Source: Rhizobium sp. CF122 (GTDB lineage Bacteria; Pseudomonadota; Alphaproteobacteria; Rhizobiales; Rhizobiaceae). From it: a stretch of DNA of 57,456 nucleotides. Location: the NCBI RefSeq assembly GCF_000282035.1, contig NZ_AKKA01000028.1, positions 1 to 57,456 of the forward strand, written 5' to 3'. The position numbers were made by a program, and so were the translations under genes. Positions 29,370-38,557 of the stretch are shown here, piece by piece (the first letter of the stretch is position 1; the number at the start of each line of letters is the position of its first letter). The notes under the pieces are model-generated. The model did not search any database and was not told the DNA's origin. It worked only from the letters and a program-made list of their open reading frames with translations.

Positions 29370-29534
29370 TTAGTTGGGGAACTGGTTGGCGATATAGCTC
29401 AAGATGCTGTTGATATCACCGCCAAGCACCTGCGCCCCACCAATGAGAGCGACGGATATGAGGGCCGCAATCAGGCCGTATTCGATCGCGGTTGCGCCAC
29501 GGATGTCTGCCAGAAATGCCCTTACTACTCGCAT
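29370..29534 (-). CDS. Flp family type IVb pilin
   Basis: 54 aa pilin precursor read directly from the minus strand: MRVVRAFLADIRGATAIEYGL, with the prepilin cleavage region GATAIEYG after a short basic leader. A hydrophobic helix (IAALISVALIGGAQVL) follows, and the end is SYIANQFPN. The Glu at mature position about 5 needed for assembly is present. GAGGTG lies just upstream of ATG 29534. No cpa/tad assembly genes are in this window, so it would have to use machinery encoded elsewhere, as with other orphan rhizobial pilins. Confidence 0.85.
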   Translation of the reverse strand: MRVVRAFLADIRGATAIEYGLIAALISVALIGGAQVLGGDINSILSYIANQFPN

Positions 29535-29599
29535 ACCCACCTCGGCGCTAAGCGGCGGTCATCTATCACGTTGCGGCTGCCGCTGCAGCAACGCCAGTC

Positions 29600-29917
29600 T
29601 CAGCAGCCAGCCCCGCTTCCGTAACCCTGCACCACGCAAACGGAACCTGGCGTCTCCTGAAGGACGCTCCGGCGGATCGTATAGCGCTTGCCGCTCTCGG
29701 TCTTCGGAATTGAGCCCGTCGTAATTGTATCGAATTCGGACGGCGCACTCGCGAAGACGCTCGACTTGGACTTGTCGGCAAGCATCGGCGTCAAGATCAA
29801 AGTCAAGGCCACAACAGCCGTACCAAACAGCAGCGCGATGTTCAGCACTCCCGTTCTGCTCGAGGCAGTCGAGGCCTGTTCTTTCTCTCTCACAGCTTTC
29901 CAGAAATCGTCGTCCAT
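29600..29917 (-). CDS. small membrane protein, hypothetical
   Basis: 105 aa, unknown function. A charged cytoplasmic N-terminus (MDDDFWKAVREKEQ) is followed by one long transmembrane segment at about 22-47 and a periplasmic part with TGSIPKTESGKRYTIRRS and a C-terminal cysteine-glycine tail (VCVVQGYGSGAGC). The TGSIP segment recurs in other rhizobial exported proteins. It is upstream of the pilin on the same strand, with 65 bases between; joint transcription is possible. Confidence 0.7.
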   Translation of the reverse strand: MDDDFWKAVREKEQASTASSRTGVLNIALLFGTAVVALTLILTPMLADKSKSSVFASAPSEFDTITTGSIPKTESGKRYTIRRSVLQETPGSVCVVQGYGSGAGC

Positions 29918-30040
29918 GCGTCAAGCCTTCTACACACACGCCAGTTGCTTGATTGAGGCCGATATTTGGCAGAAGGTGTTAAACGATCCATTAATATCCA
30001 CACGCAAATTGGACGCGCGCAGGATAATAATCAGAAGCTT

Positions 30041-30454
30041 CTAAAGTAGATCCTGCAAAATCGGAATAAGCGGCTCGTCAGCGGGTGGCATCGGGTAGTC
30101 GCGTAGAGCCTGCGGCTTCACCCATTTCAACGCTTGCCCTTCTTTCCCGTGCGGAATTCCTTCATAGCGCCGGCAGACATAGAGCGGCATCAGAAGATGG
30201 AACTTCTCATAGGTATGGCTGGCAAAACTGAGCGGCGCCAGACATGCGACCTTGGTCGTGATCCCAAGCTCTTCGTGAAGCTCGCGCACCAGCGATTCCT
30301 CCGGCGTCTCGCCCGGCTCGACCTTGCCGCCCGGAAACTCCCAAAGTCCGGCAAGCGACTTTCCCGCGGGGCGCTGCGCCAGCAAAATGCGCCCGTCGGA
30401 ATCGATCAGCGCGCAGGCAGCAACAAGAAGGATGCTTCGGGCGGCGTCGCTCAT
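30041..30454 (-). CDS. mutT: 8-oxo-dGTP diphosphatase MutT
   Basis: 137 aa Nudix hydrolase that removes oxidised guanine nucleotides before they enter DNA. The Nudix box is intact: GGKVEPGETPEES followed by RELHEELGI. The start ATG at 30454 shares bases with the TGA stop of the preceding GNAT gene (ATGA, 30451-30454); a longer in-frame start at 30475 lies inside that gene. It is last in the argJ-GNAT-mutT order and ends at a TAG at 30041. Confidence 0.93.
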   Translation of the reverse strand: MSDAARSILLVAACALIDSDGRILLAQRPAGKSLAGLWEFPGGKVEPGETPEESLVRELHEELGITTKVACLAPLSFASHTYEKFHLLMPLYVCRRYEGIPHGKEGQALKWVKPQALRDYPMPPADEPLIPILQDLL

Positions 30455-31233
30455 CGCGACGGCTCCTGCCGCCAATAGGAATAGCGGTAAGCCTCGTGGA
30501 AGCCGAGCCGTTCGTAGAGCGCCAAAGCCGGAGCGTTCGTCGCCTTCACCTGCAACCAGGCGGAACGGGCGCTGCGCATCCTCGCCCAGCGCAGGGCGGA
30601 CGTCAGGATTTCCAGGCCAAGCCCTTCGCGGCGTCGCTCCTTGGCGACGGAAAGCGACATGATGCCGGCAAGATCATTGTCCTGGACGCAAAGCACGGTC
30701 GCAAGCGGCCCCGTCTGCGGATCCTCGATCATGAACAGGCCCGAGGGCGGCTTGATCGCGTTGATGATCTCCGCAAGCGCCGGCTTGAGCTTGGACGAGA
30801 CGCCGTCGGTGGCCAGATTGGCATCCACGAAACGGCCGATATCGTGCGTTGGCAGGTGATCGAGCGTGTCCGGCAGGTCTGCGTGCGCGAGATCGCAGGT
30901 CATGACGATCGTCTCGTCGAACGAGGTCCACTGCTGCTCCCGCACGAGGTCGATCAGCACCGGCGAGGCGAGCGGCGTCTGCCGCAGGACCGCCGGGCGA
31001 CCATAAGCTTCGAACTTGCGGCTTGCCTTGGCAAGCCGAATCGCGACGTCGCGGTGATCCGAAGGATCGAGCGGCACGATCGAGTTCAGCCGATTGGACG
31101 GATGCCCCGCGGTTAGCCGTACCTGCCAACTGCCGTCATACTGCACGGATGAGGCAGGCCAGGCCCGGAAGCCGACGGCCTCCAGCCTGCGCACGAGCGG
31201 CAGATTCGCCTTCTTGGGTAATGTTTCAGTCAA
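30451..31233 (-). CDS. GNAT family N-acetyltransferase
   Basis: About 260 aa with a C-terminal GNAT fold (residues about 120-255): acetyl-CoA loop AKERRREGLGLEI and LQVKATNAPALALYERLGF. The first half is probably an extra domain (RLEAVGFRAWPASS, LNSIVPLDPSD). I chose TTG at 31233, preceded by GGAG at 11 bases and seven bases beyond the argJ stop; ATG at 31272 would overlap argJ by 32 bases and is the alternative. It is located between argJ and mutT with 4-base overlap to mutT. Substrate unknown. Confidence 0.8.
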   Translation of the reverse strand: MTETLPKKANLPLVRRLEAVGFRAWPASSVQYDGSWQVRLTAGHPSNRLNSIVPLDPSDHRDVAIRLAKASRKFEAYGRPAVLRQTPLASPVLIDLVREQQWTSFDETIVMTCDLAHADLPDTLDHLPTHDIGRFVDANLATDGVSSKLKPALAEIINAIKPPSGLFMIEDPQTGPLATVLCVQDNDLAGIMSLSVAKERRREGLGLEILTSALRWARMRSARSAWLQVKATNAPALALYERLGFHEAYRYSYWRQEPSR

Positions 31234-31240
31234 TGAAAGA

Positions 31241-32482
31241 TCAGCTCCGGTAGTCACCGTTGATGGCGACATACTCCTTTGTAAGGTCGCACGTCCAGAC
31301 CGTGGCGGTCCCGTTTCCGAGACCAATGTCCACCTTCACAGGAATATCCTGCTTTCTCATCACGTTGGTTGCAGCTTCTTCGGAATAGCCGGCGTCGCGC
31401 TCGCCGTTGACGGCAACACGCACATCACCGAACCAGATCGCCAGCCGGTCGCGGTCGGCCATTTCGCCCGACTTGCCGACGGCCATGACGATGCGGCCCC
31501 AGTTGGCATCCTCGCCGGCGGCTGCGGTCTTGACGAGTGGCGAATTGGCGATCGAGAGAGCGATCTTCTTGGCCGCGGCATGGCTTTCGGCGCCTGTCAC
31601 GGTGATCTCGAGCATCTTGGTCGCGCCTTCGCCGTCGCGAACGACCTGCAACGCAAGATCCTTGAGAAGATCGTTAAGGGCAGCGCGGAAGGAGGCAAGG
31701 CGCGCGTCATCGGCGTTCTCAACACGAGCCTGACCGTCTTCGGCGGCCGCACCCGTTGCAAACAGCATCAGCGTGTCCGATGTCGAGGTATCGCTATCGA
31801 CCGTCATCGAATTGAACGTCGGATCGACACCGGCAGACAGGAGCGACTGCAGCGCGGCGGGGGCAACATCAGCGTCGGTGACGACGAAAGAGAGCATGGT
31901 CGCCATATCAGGCGCAATCATGCCGGCGCCCTTTGCGATCCCGTTGATCGTCACCTTCACGCCGCCGATCTCCGCGCTGCGGGTGGCGACCTTCGGATAG
32001 GTGTCGGTCGTCATGATCGCCTTGGCTGCCTCGAACCAGAAGTCGCCGGTCGCATCCTTGTACATCTGGTCAAGAACGCCGGAGAATTTCGTCGCGTCCA
32101 GCGGTTCGCCGATGACGCCGGTGGAAGCGAGGTAAACTTCGTCCTCGCCGCAGCCGACAGCGGCAGCAGCGGACTTTGCCGTCAGCGCCGTCGCCTCGCG
32201 GCCCTTAAGTCCGGTGAATGCATTGGCATTGCCGGAATTGACGACGACGGCGCGTGCAGCGCCATGCGGCAGGTTTGCGCGGCAGAAGTCGACAGGTGCC
32301 GACGGGCACTTCGAGCGGGTAAAAACGCCGGCGACCGCGGCCGGCTTGTCGAACACCATCATCAGCACGTCGGTGCGGTTCTTGTACTTGATGCCGGCTG
32401 ATGCAGTGGCCATGCGCACGCCACGCAAGGCGGGCACGGTGGCATAGGATTTCGGAGCGAGCGGAGAAACGGAACCGGACAT
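31241..32482 (-). CDS. argJ: Bifunctional ornithine acetyltransferase/N-acetylglutamate synthase
   Basis: Recycles the acetyl group in arginine synthesis. 413 aa, the normal length. The self-cleavage site [16 protein letters not shown] contains the Ala-Thr-Met-Leu where the threonine becomes the nucleophile of the beta chain. ATG at 32482 begins [18 protein letters not shown]; the frame stays open upstream to 32743 but this would overlap the ppi terminator and gene and has no protein-like features. It lies downstream of the parvulin gene on the same strand and is separated by a hairpin. Confidence 0.96.
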   Translation of the reverse strand: MSGSVSPLAPKSYATVPALRGVRMATASAGIKYKNRTDVLMMVFDKPAAVAGVFTRSKCPSAPVDFCRANLPHGAARAVVVNSGNANAFTGLKGREATALTAKSAAAAVGCGEDEVYLASTGVIGEPLDATKFSGVLDQMYKDATGDFWFEAAKAIMTTDTYPKVATRSAEIGGVKVTINGIAKGAGMIAPDMATMLSFVVTDADVAPAALQSLLSAGVDPTFNSMTVDSDTSTSDTLMLFATGAAAEDGQARVENADDARLASFRAALNDLLKDLALQVVRDGEGATKMLEITVTGAESHAAAKKIALSIANSPLVKTAAAGEDANWGRIVMAVGKSGEMADRDRLAIWFGDVRVAVNGERDAGYSEEAATNVMRKQDIPVKVDIGLGNGTATVWTCDLTKEYVAINGDYRS

Positions 32483-32568
32483 GGCGATCGACCTGGTGGC
32501 TGGAAGGATTTTCCGGGCGAAGTATAAGCCGGCTCGCCCTGCGGAAATACGACAACTGTTATAGTGAA

Positions 32569-32589
32569 GGGCCCGGAAGAACCGGGCCC
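32569..32589 (-). terminator. hairpin between parvulin gene and argJ
   Basis: Perfect stem GGGCCCGG-AAGAA-CCGGGCCC just after the parvulin stop; the minus-strand tail TTCACTATAA is only partly T-rich. It likely ends the isomerase transcript before argJ. Confidence 0.65.
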
Positions 32590-32600
32590 TGCATTCTAGA

Positions 32601-33488
32601 TTACTGTTGCGGCTGCGCGGCGGGCTCATCACCCGGCTGCGGCTGCTTGTTGGCATCCTCGTAGCCCTTGCGCAGCGCCTCGTCGGTGATCTCGACCTTG
32701 GACTTTTCCTTGGCGGCAGCGAGAAGCGCGAGATACTTGTCACGCATGACGAGCTGGCGAACCTGGTCCTTGACCTGATCGAAGGCCGGCGGAGGGGCGT
32801 CGCGCTTATCCTCGACGAGGATCACGTGATAGCCAAAATCGGTTTTCACAGGGGTCTTGGTGTAGGTACCCTTCTCAAGTGCGAAGGCAGCCACTTCGAA
32901 TTCCTTGACCATGCGGCCCTTGGTGAAATAGCCGAGATCGCCGCCGTCAGCCTTGTTCGGATCGGTGGACTTTTCCTTCGCCAGGTCCGCGAAGTTCTTG
33001 CCGGCGTCGAGCTGCTTAATGACGTCCTTGGCCTCATCCTCGGTCTTCACCAGGATATGGCGGGCGTGCACTTCTTCCTGCTTCGGGAGTGCTGCAACTT
33101 CCTTGTCGTAGCGCGCTTTGACTTCCTCATCGGTGACCGTATCGACGACGTGCTTCTTGAAATAAGCGTTGTGCAGTTCGCGATCGGCGAGATACTGCAT
33201 GCGCTTCTTGAATTCGGCTGTCTGGTCGAGCTTTTCGGCGATCGCGTCCTGCGCCAGCAGCTTGACGTCGATGGCAGCGGACAGGGCGGCGACCTTTTTC
33301 TGGTCGTCCGGAAGCTGTGCGAGTTGCGGGTCGAGATTGGCGACGGCCAGATCGAGATCCGACTGATGAATCTCGACATCGCCGACCTTGGCAACGACGG
33401 CATCTGGCTTGTCTTCCGCATGGACCGGCGCCTGAAACGCAACGAACGTTGCGAACGCCATCACAGCGATTTTGTTGTAGTTCAACAT
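32601..33488 (-). CDS. Parvulin-type peptidyl-prolyl cis-trans isomerase
   Basis: Periplasmic folding factor of the PpiC/SurA-PrsA kind, 295 aa. Signal peptide (1-24, ending QAPVHA) is cleaved before [13 protein letters not shown]. SurA-like helical N part, then a parvulin domain (about 140-235) beginning [13 protein letters not shown] and including [20 protein letters not shown] and [16 protein letters not shown]. The C-terminus is Gln/Pro-rich. ATG at 33488 has GAAGGG upstream. It is divergent from secA across 246 bases, so secretion translocase and outer-envelope chaperone genes share one regulatory gap. Confidence 0.92.
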   Translation of the reverse strand: MLNYNKIAVMAFATFVAFQAPVHAEDKPDAVVAKVGDVEIHQSDLDLAVANLDPQLAQLPDDQKKVAALSAAIDVKLLAQDAIAEKLDQTAEFKKRMQYLADRELHNAYFKKHVVDTVTDEEVKARYDKEVAALPKQEEVHARHILVKTEDEAKDVIKQLDAGKNFADLAKEKSTDPNKADGGDLGYFTKGRMVKEFEVAAFALEKGTYTKTPVKTDFGYHVILVEDKRDAPPPAFDQVKDQVRQLVMRDKYLALLAAAKEKSKVEITDEALRKGYEDANKQPQPGDEPAAQPQQ

Positions 33489-33591
33489 CAAATAACCCTT
33501 CACAGTTAAACCCACCGGCTTCAACGTCGTGAATCCAGCCTGAAACAGCCATCAACACCGGAATGTGGCCTTTCTATATCAGCCAAATCCG

Positions 33592-33620
33592 TTGACATCA
33601 TTCGACCCCCCTCTTATCTG
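33592..33620 (+). promoter_or_regulatory. candidate promoter of secA
   Basis: TTGACA (33592-33597), 17-base spacer, TATCTG (33615-33620). The -35 is perfect for the housekeeping sigma factor and the -10 is moderate. It would give a leader of about 108 bases before the secA start. Confidence 0.5.
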
Positions 33621-33734
33621 TCACGCAACCTCGCGTCCAGAAAAGTTTCCTGGCGTTTCGAGACGTGTGCCTGAAATTCGGCCGGGCTACGGATAAGAAA
33701 AGCCGGGGAAGAATATTGAGAAAGGACCAGTCAT

Positions 33735-36449
33735 ATGGTCAGCTTTGGCGGTATAGCCCGCAAAATATTTGGCTCTGCCAATGATCGCCGCGTGCGGTCC
33801 TTCCAGCCGAACGTCGCAGCCATCAATGCCATCGAAGAAAAGACGAAGGCCTTGAGCGACGAGCAGCTGGCTGCGCAGACGGTCGAGTTCCGCAAGATGC
33901 TTGCAGACGGCAAGACGCTGGACGACATCCTCGTTCCGGCCTTTGCGGTCGTGCGCGAAGCGTCGCGCCGCGTTCTCGGCATGCGACCCTTTGACGTACA
34001 GCTGATTGGCGGCATGATCCTCAATGACGGCGCCATCGCCGAGATGAAGACCGGCGAAGGTAAGACCCTCGTCGCTACGCTGCCGGTCTACCTGAACGCG
34101 CTCGCCGGCAAGGGCGTGCACGTCGTCACCGTAAACGACTACCTCGCCCGGCGCGACGCCGCCACCATGGGCAAGATCTACGGCTTCCTCGGCTTGACCA
34201 CGGGCGTCATCGTCCACGGCCTCTCGGACGAAGAGCGCGCAGCAGCCTATAACTGCGACATCACCTACGCGACCAACAACGAACTCGGCTTTGATTATCT
34301 GCGCGATAACATGAAGTACGAGAAGAGCCAGATGGTCCAGCGCGGCCATAACTTCGCGATCGTCGACGAAGTGGACTCGATCCTCGTCGACGAAGCGCGC
34401 ACGCCGCTGATCATCTCGGGACCGCTCGACGACCGCTCCGATCTCTACAACACGATCGACGCCTTCATCCCGCTTTTGTCGGAAGGCGACTACGAGATCG
34501 ACGAGAAGCAACGCTCCGCCAACTTCTCCGAGGAAGGCACGGAAAAGCTGGAGAACCTGCTACGCCAGGCTGGCCTGCTGAAGGGCGCTTCGCTCTACGA
34601 TATCGAGAACGTGGCGATCGTCCATCACGTCAACAACGCGCTCAAGGCTCACAAGCTGTTCCAGCGCGACAAGGACTACATCGTCCGCAACGACGAGATC
34701 GTCATCATCGACGAATTCACCGGCCGCATGATGCCGGGCCGCCGTTATTCGGAAGGCCAGCACCAGGCGCTGGAAGCCAAGGAAAAGGTGCAGATCCAGC
34801 CGGAAAACCAGACGCTGGCCCAGATCACCTTCCAGAACTATTTCCGCATGTACGACAAGCTGGCCGGTATGACCGGTACAGCGCAGACCGAAGCGGAGGA
34901 GTTCGGCAACATCTACGGCCTCGACGTCATCGAGGTGCCGACCAACCTGCCGATCCAGCGTAGCGACGAGGACGACGAGGTCTACCGGACCTTCGAGGAG
35001 AAGTACAAGGCGATCATCGCCGAGATCGCCGACGCGCAGAAGCGCGGCCAGCCGGTTCTTGTCGGCACGACCTCGATCGAAAAGTCCGAATACTTGGCCG
35101 ACCTGATGCGCAAGCAGGGCTTCAAGGACTTTCAGGTCCTGAACGCCCGCTACCATGAGCAGGAAGCCTATATCGTCGCGCAGGCCGGTGTGCCGGGTGC
35201 GGTGACGATCGCCACCAACATGGCAGGCCGCGGTACCGACATCCAGCTCGGCGGCAACCTTGAAATGCGTGTCGAGCGCGAGCTTGGCGACGTTGAGCCC
35301 GGTCCTGAACGCGACGCCAAAGCCGAAGCGATCCGCGAAGAGATCAAGCAGCTCAAGGAAAAGGCGCTTGCCGCCGGTGGCCTTTACGTGATCGCCACCG
35401 AGCGCCACGAAAGCCGCCGCATCGACAACCAGCTGCGCGGCCGTTCCGGCCGTCAGGGTGACCCCGGCCGCTCGAAGTTCTACCTGTCGCTTCAGGATGA
35501 CCTGATGCGCATCTTCGGCTCTGACCGCATGGACAGCATGCTGCAGAAGCTCGGTCTCAAGGAAGGCGAAGCCATCGTCCATCCCTGGATCAACAAGGCT
35601 CTGGAGCGCGCGCAGAAGAAGGTCGAAGCCCGCAACTTCGATATCCGTAAAAACCTCCTGAAGTACGACGACGTTCTGAACGATCAGCGCAAGGTGATCT
35701 TCGAGCAGCGCCTTGAGCTGATGGAATCGCCGAACATCTCCGAGACCGTTTCCGATATGCGCCGTGAGGTCATCGAAGACCTTGTCGAGAAGCATATTCC
35801 AGAACGCGCCTATGCCGAGCAGTGGGATGCCGCCGGCCTGAAGGAACGGACCGCCGCTCTGCTCAATCTCGATATGCCGATCGAGGACTGGGTGAAGGAA
35901 GAAGGTATTGGCGAGGACAACATTCGCGAGCGCCTGACGGAAGCGTCGAATGCGGCCTTCACCGAGAAGGCCGAGCGCTTCGGTCCCGATATCATGCACT
36001 ACGTCGAGCGCTCGATCGTGATGCAGACGCTCGACCACCTGTGGCGCGAGCATATCGTCAACCTCGACCACCTGCGCTCCGTCGTCGGCTTCCGCGGCTA
36101 CGCGCAGCGCGATCCGCTGCAGGAATACAAGTCGGAAGCGTTCGAGCTCTTCACCTCGCTGCTCAACAACCTGCGCGAAGCCGTAACCGCACAGATGATG
36201 CGCGTCGAGCTCGTGCAGCAGGCGCCGGCCGAGCCGGAACCACCATTCATGCAGGCGCACCACCTCGATCCGAATACCGGCGAAGATGATTTCGCGCCCG
36301 CCTACCTGGCCTCGGAAGTGGTTGTCGCCCCGGAAAACCGCAATCCGGCCGATCCGTCAACCTGGGGCCATGTTGGCCGCAACGAAGCCTGCCCCTGCGG
36401 CTCCGGCAAGAAGTTCAAACACTGCCACGGCGCCTTCGCACAGGCTTGA
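33735..36449 (+). CDS. secA: Preprotein translocase ATPase SecA
   Basis: Motor of the Sec export system; pushes unfolded preproteins through SecYEG. The 904 aa length is normal. Walker A GEGKT near residue 105, [13 protein letters not shown] and the motif VI region [19 protein letters not shown] are intact. The C-terminal SEC-C zinc motif ([14 protein letters not shown]) binds SecB and lipids. ATG at 33735 has AAAGGA upstream. It is followed by a stem-loop terminator and is a single gene. Confidence 0.98.
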   Translation: MVSFGGIARKIFGSANDRRVRSFQPNVAAINAIEEKTKALSDEQLAAQTVEFRKMLADGKTLDDILVPAFAVVREASRRVLGMRPFDVQLIGGMILNDGAIAEMKTGEGKTLVATLPVYLNALAGKGVHVVTVNDYLARRDAATMGKIYGFLGLTTGVIVHGLSDEERAAAYNCDITYATNNELGFDYLRDNMKYEKSQMVQRGHNFAIVDEVDSILVDEARTPLIISGPLDDRSDLYNTIDAFIPLLSEGDYEIDEKQRSANFSEEGTEKLENLLRQAGLLKGASLYDIENVAIVHHVNNALKAHKLFQRDKDYIVRNDEIVIIDEFTGRMMPGRRYSEGQHQALEAKEKVQIQPENQTLAQITFQNYFRMYDKLAGMTGTAQTEAEEFGNIYGLDVIEVPTNLPIQRSDEDDEVYRTFEEKYKAIIAEIADAQKRGQPVLVGTTSIEKSEYLADLMRKQGFKDFQVLNARYHEQEAYIVAQAGVPGAVTIATNMAGRGTDIQLGGNLEMRVERELGDVEPGPERDAKAEAIREEIKQLKEKALAAGGLYVIATERHESRRIDNQLRGRSGRQGDPGRSKFYLSLQDDLMRIFGSDRMDSMLQKLGLKEGEAIVHPWINKALERAQKKVEARNFDIRKNLLKYDDVLNDQRKVIFEQRLELMESPNISETVSDMRREVIEDLVEKHIPERAYAEQWDAAGLKERTAALLNLDMPIEDWVKEEGIGEDNIRERLTEASNAAFTEKAERFGPDIMHYVERSIVMQTLDHLWREHIVNLDHLRSVVGFRGYAQRDPLQEYKSEAFELFTSLLNNLREAVTAQMMRVELVQQAPAEPEPPFMQAHHLDPNTGEDDFAPAYLASEVVVAPENRNPADPSTWGHVGRNEACPCGSGKKFKHCHGAFAQA

Positions 36450-36474
36450 GCCTGGCCGGCACGCTGAGTACAAG

Positions 36475-36506
36475 GCCCTTGCGATGGGAACGTCGCGAGG
36501 GCTTTC
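36475..36506 (+). terminator. terminator after secA
   Basis: Ten-base stem GCCCTTGCGA / TCGCGAGGGC (one G-T pair) with an 8-base loop, followed by TTTCT. It lies 25 bases after the secA stop. Confidence 0.75.
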
Positions 36507-36635
36507 TCACTTCCGGATGCCCGCTCCGGCCCATGCACAACTCTTGATTTTATAATCCGCGCAAATTTCAGCCACATAACCGTCGCTTTGTTCATCGAGC
36601 TTGGCGCCATATTCAACCAGATTGCCGAGAACGTG

Positions 36636-37257
36636 ATGAACACTGGTGCCCTAGCGGCTCCCTATTTCAGTCAATGGGAAACGGCGTCGATGACGCTGCC
36701 CGTACTTGAAAGCGGCGCGTCTGCACTGATGAACGACCCGCTCTGGCGCCAGTCAGGCGCCGAGACCACCGAGGAATATGCCCGCTGGGCCGTCAATATC
36801 TGCGGCATGGCATGCCTGAAGATGGCACTTGCCGCACGCGGCGAGACACACCGGACAATCGATCTGGCGCGGGCCTGCACTGCCTTTGGCGGATACGTCG
36901 TCAACGAGGCGGACCAATCGATCAAGGGGCTGATCTACGCGCCGTTCGTCACCTTCGTCGGACAGAGCTTCGGCCTCAAGGCCGAAACGATCACCAATCT
37001 GCCGACCACTGATATTCCCGATCTGCTCCGGCAGGCACACATTCTTCATCGCCTCGGTCAATAGCCAGATCCGGTGGCCGGATCGCGAGCCGCCCTCGCG
37101 CGGCGGCCATCTCGTACTGGTGGCGGCGGCAACGCCCGAGACCATCCGCTTCCACAATCCATCCGGCCATGACGTTCAAAGCCAGGCAGACGTCGTGCTG
37201 TCGCTCTCGACCTTCGACCGCTTCTTCGCTAATCGCGGCGTGGCCATCACGCTCTGA
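36636..37257 (+). pseudogene. C39-like peptidase-family gene, frameshifted
   Basis: Opens MNTGALAAPYFSQWETASMT (ATG 36636; a TTG at 36588 is alternative). It resembles the rhizobial C39 family peptidase-like protein, with NICGMACLKMAL as the probable Cys segment. The first frame runs to QAHILHRLGQ and stops at 37064. One extra A at about 37041 is responsible: another frame continues FFIASVNSQIRWPDREPPSRGG, HLVLVAAATPETIRFHNPSG and FFANRGVAITL to the stop at 37257, 24 bases before ddl. The second segment holds the His and Asn/Asp side of the fold. Catalytic competence was uncertain even before the break. Function unknown. Confidence 0.75.
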
Positions 37258-37281
37258 CAACATCAACAGGGAACAATCATC

Positions 37282-38385
37282 ATGCCGACCACGCGTTCTG
37301 TCGAAAGTGACCAGCCCCGATCCTCGCGCTTGCGGGTAGCTGTCCTGTTCGGCGGGCGCTCGCCCGAGCATGATGTCTCGATCCTGTCGGCAACCAATGT
37401 CGTCAATGCCCTCGATCCCGACCGCTACGACGTTCTTCCCGTCTTCGTGACGAAGGAAGGTCAGTGGTTGCTGACGGCACGGCAGACGGAACTGGCGACC
37501 GCGGCGGTTGCTAGCGACGCCCCGGAACTCGCACTGCTGCCAGGCGGTCGCGGTCGCTTGCTCGCCATTCCTCAGAATGCAGCCCCCTACGAAGTGCCAC
37601 CGATCGATATCCTGTTTCCGGTCCTGCACGGCATGCACGGAGAAGATGGGTCGGTCCAGGGGCTGGCCGCCGTCGCCCGCATGCCGCTCGCCGGATGTGG
37701 CATCCTCGGCTCGGCAACCGCCATCGACAAGAACATCGCCAAACGCCTGCTGAAGGAGGCCGGTCTGCCGGTGGCGAAGGCCGTCTGCATCGAACAAGAC
37801 GCGCAGCAGTCCTTCGACGATGTCGTAAAGGAACTCGGTCTACCGCTGTTCATCAAGCCGGCGCGTCAGGGCTCCTCCGTCGGCGTCAGCAAGGTAACGG
37901 GCGCCGAAAGCTTCGCAGCCGCCCTGGCCGAAGGCTTCCGGCACGACAACAAGCTGCTCGCCGAGGAATTCATCGCCGGCCGCGAGATCGAATTCAGCGT
38001 GCTGGAACATGCCGATGGCTCGCTCTTCGTGTCACTGCCGGGCGAGATAGCGCCAGCCGAAGCCCACGGCTTTTACAGCTACGAGGCCAAATATATCGAC
38101 GAGAACGGCGCAGCGCTCAGGGTCCCAGCACAACTGCCGAAAGAGATCGAGGACGAGCTGCGCCGCACCGCCGCCAATGCTTTCAAGGCGCTCGGCTGCG
38201 ATGGAATGGCGAGGGTCGATTTCTTTTTAACGCCCGACATGTCCTTCGTCGTCAACGAACTCAACACCATACCTGGCTTCACCAATATCAGCATGTATGC
38301 CAAGGCCATGGCGGCGAGCGGCGTCAGCTATGCCGAGGTTCTCGACCGGTTGATCGAACGTGCGCTTTCCCGGCCAGATCGCTGA
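37282..38385 (+). CDS. ddl: D-alanine--D-alanine ligase
   Basis: Joins two D-alanines for the peptidoglycan stem peptide, ATP-dependent. 367 aa, the DdlA-like size. N-terminal domain starts RVAVLFGGRSPEHDVSILSA; ATP-grasp blocks LPLFIKPARQGSSVGVSKV, AEEFIAGREIEFSVLE and MARVDFFLTP, then FVVNELNTIPGFT with the metal ligands. ATG at 37282 with GGGA upstream. It is close behind the C39-like remnant; other chromosomal Ddl copies usually lie in the mur-fts cluster, so this is likely the second copy of the organism. Confidence 0.95.
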   Translation: MPTTRSVESDQPRSSRLRVAVLFGGRSPEHDVSILSATNVVNALDPDRYDVLPVFVTKEGQWLLTARQTELATAAVASDAPELALLPGGRGRLLAIPQNAAPYEVPPIDILFPVLHGMHGEDGSVQGLAAVARMPLAGCGILGSATAIDKNIAKRLLKEAGLPVAKAVCIEQDAQQSFDDVVKELGLPLFIKPARQGSSVGVSKVTGAESFAAALAEGFRHDNKLLAEEFIAGREIEFSVLEHADGSLFVSLPGEIAPAEAHGFYSYEAKYIDENGAALRVPAQLPKEIEDELRRTAANAFKALGCDGMARVDFFLTPDMSFVVNELNTIPGFTNISMYAKAMAASGVSYAEVLDRLIERALSRPDR

Positions 38386-38557
38386 TATCAGCCGCTCCAG
38401 CGGTTCGGCCGAATGACGCTGTCACAACCGTTTCTTAACGCTGTTCTGGCAAGACTTCCGCTAGGATTTGCCTGAAGAGTTTTGCGTGTTTGTGATGGCG
38501 GTCATTGAGACGGCGGAAAAGATGCTGCCTGCGGGTCTGCGCCCGGCGGGGAGTCGT

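Noticed and set aside
34560..36263. Long open frame antisense to secA
   Set aside because: GC-rich codon bias creates long antisense frames; secA on the other strand is complete and unambiguous. The same applies to frames opposite lysC, clpB, M23 and MFS genes.
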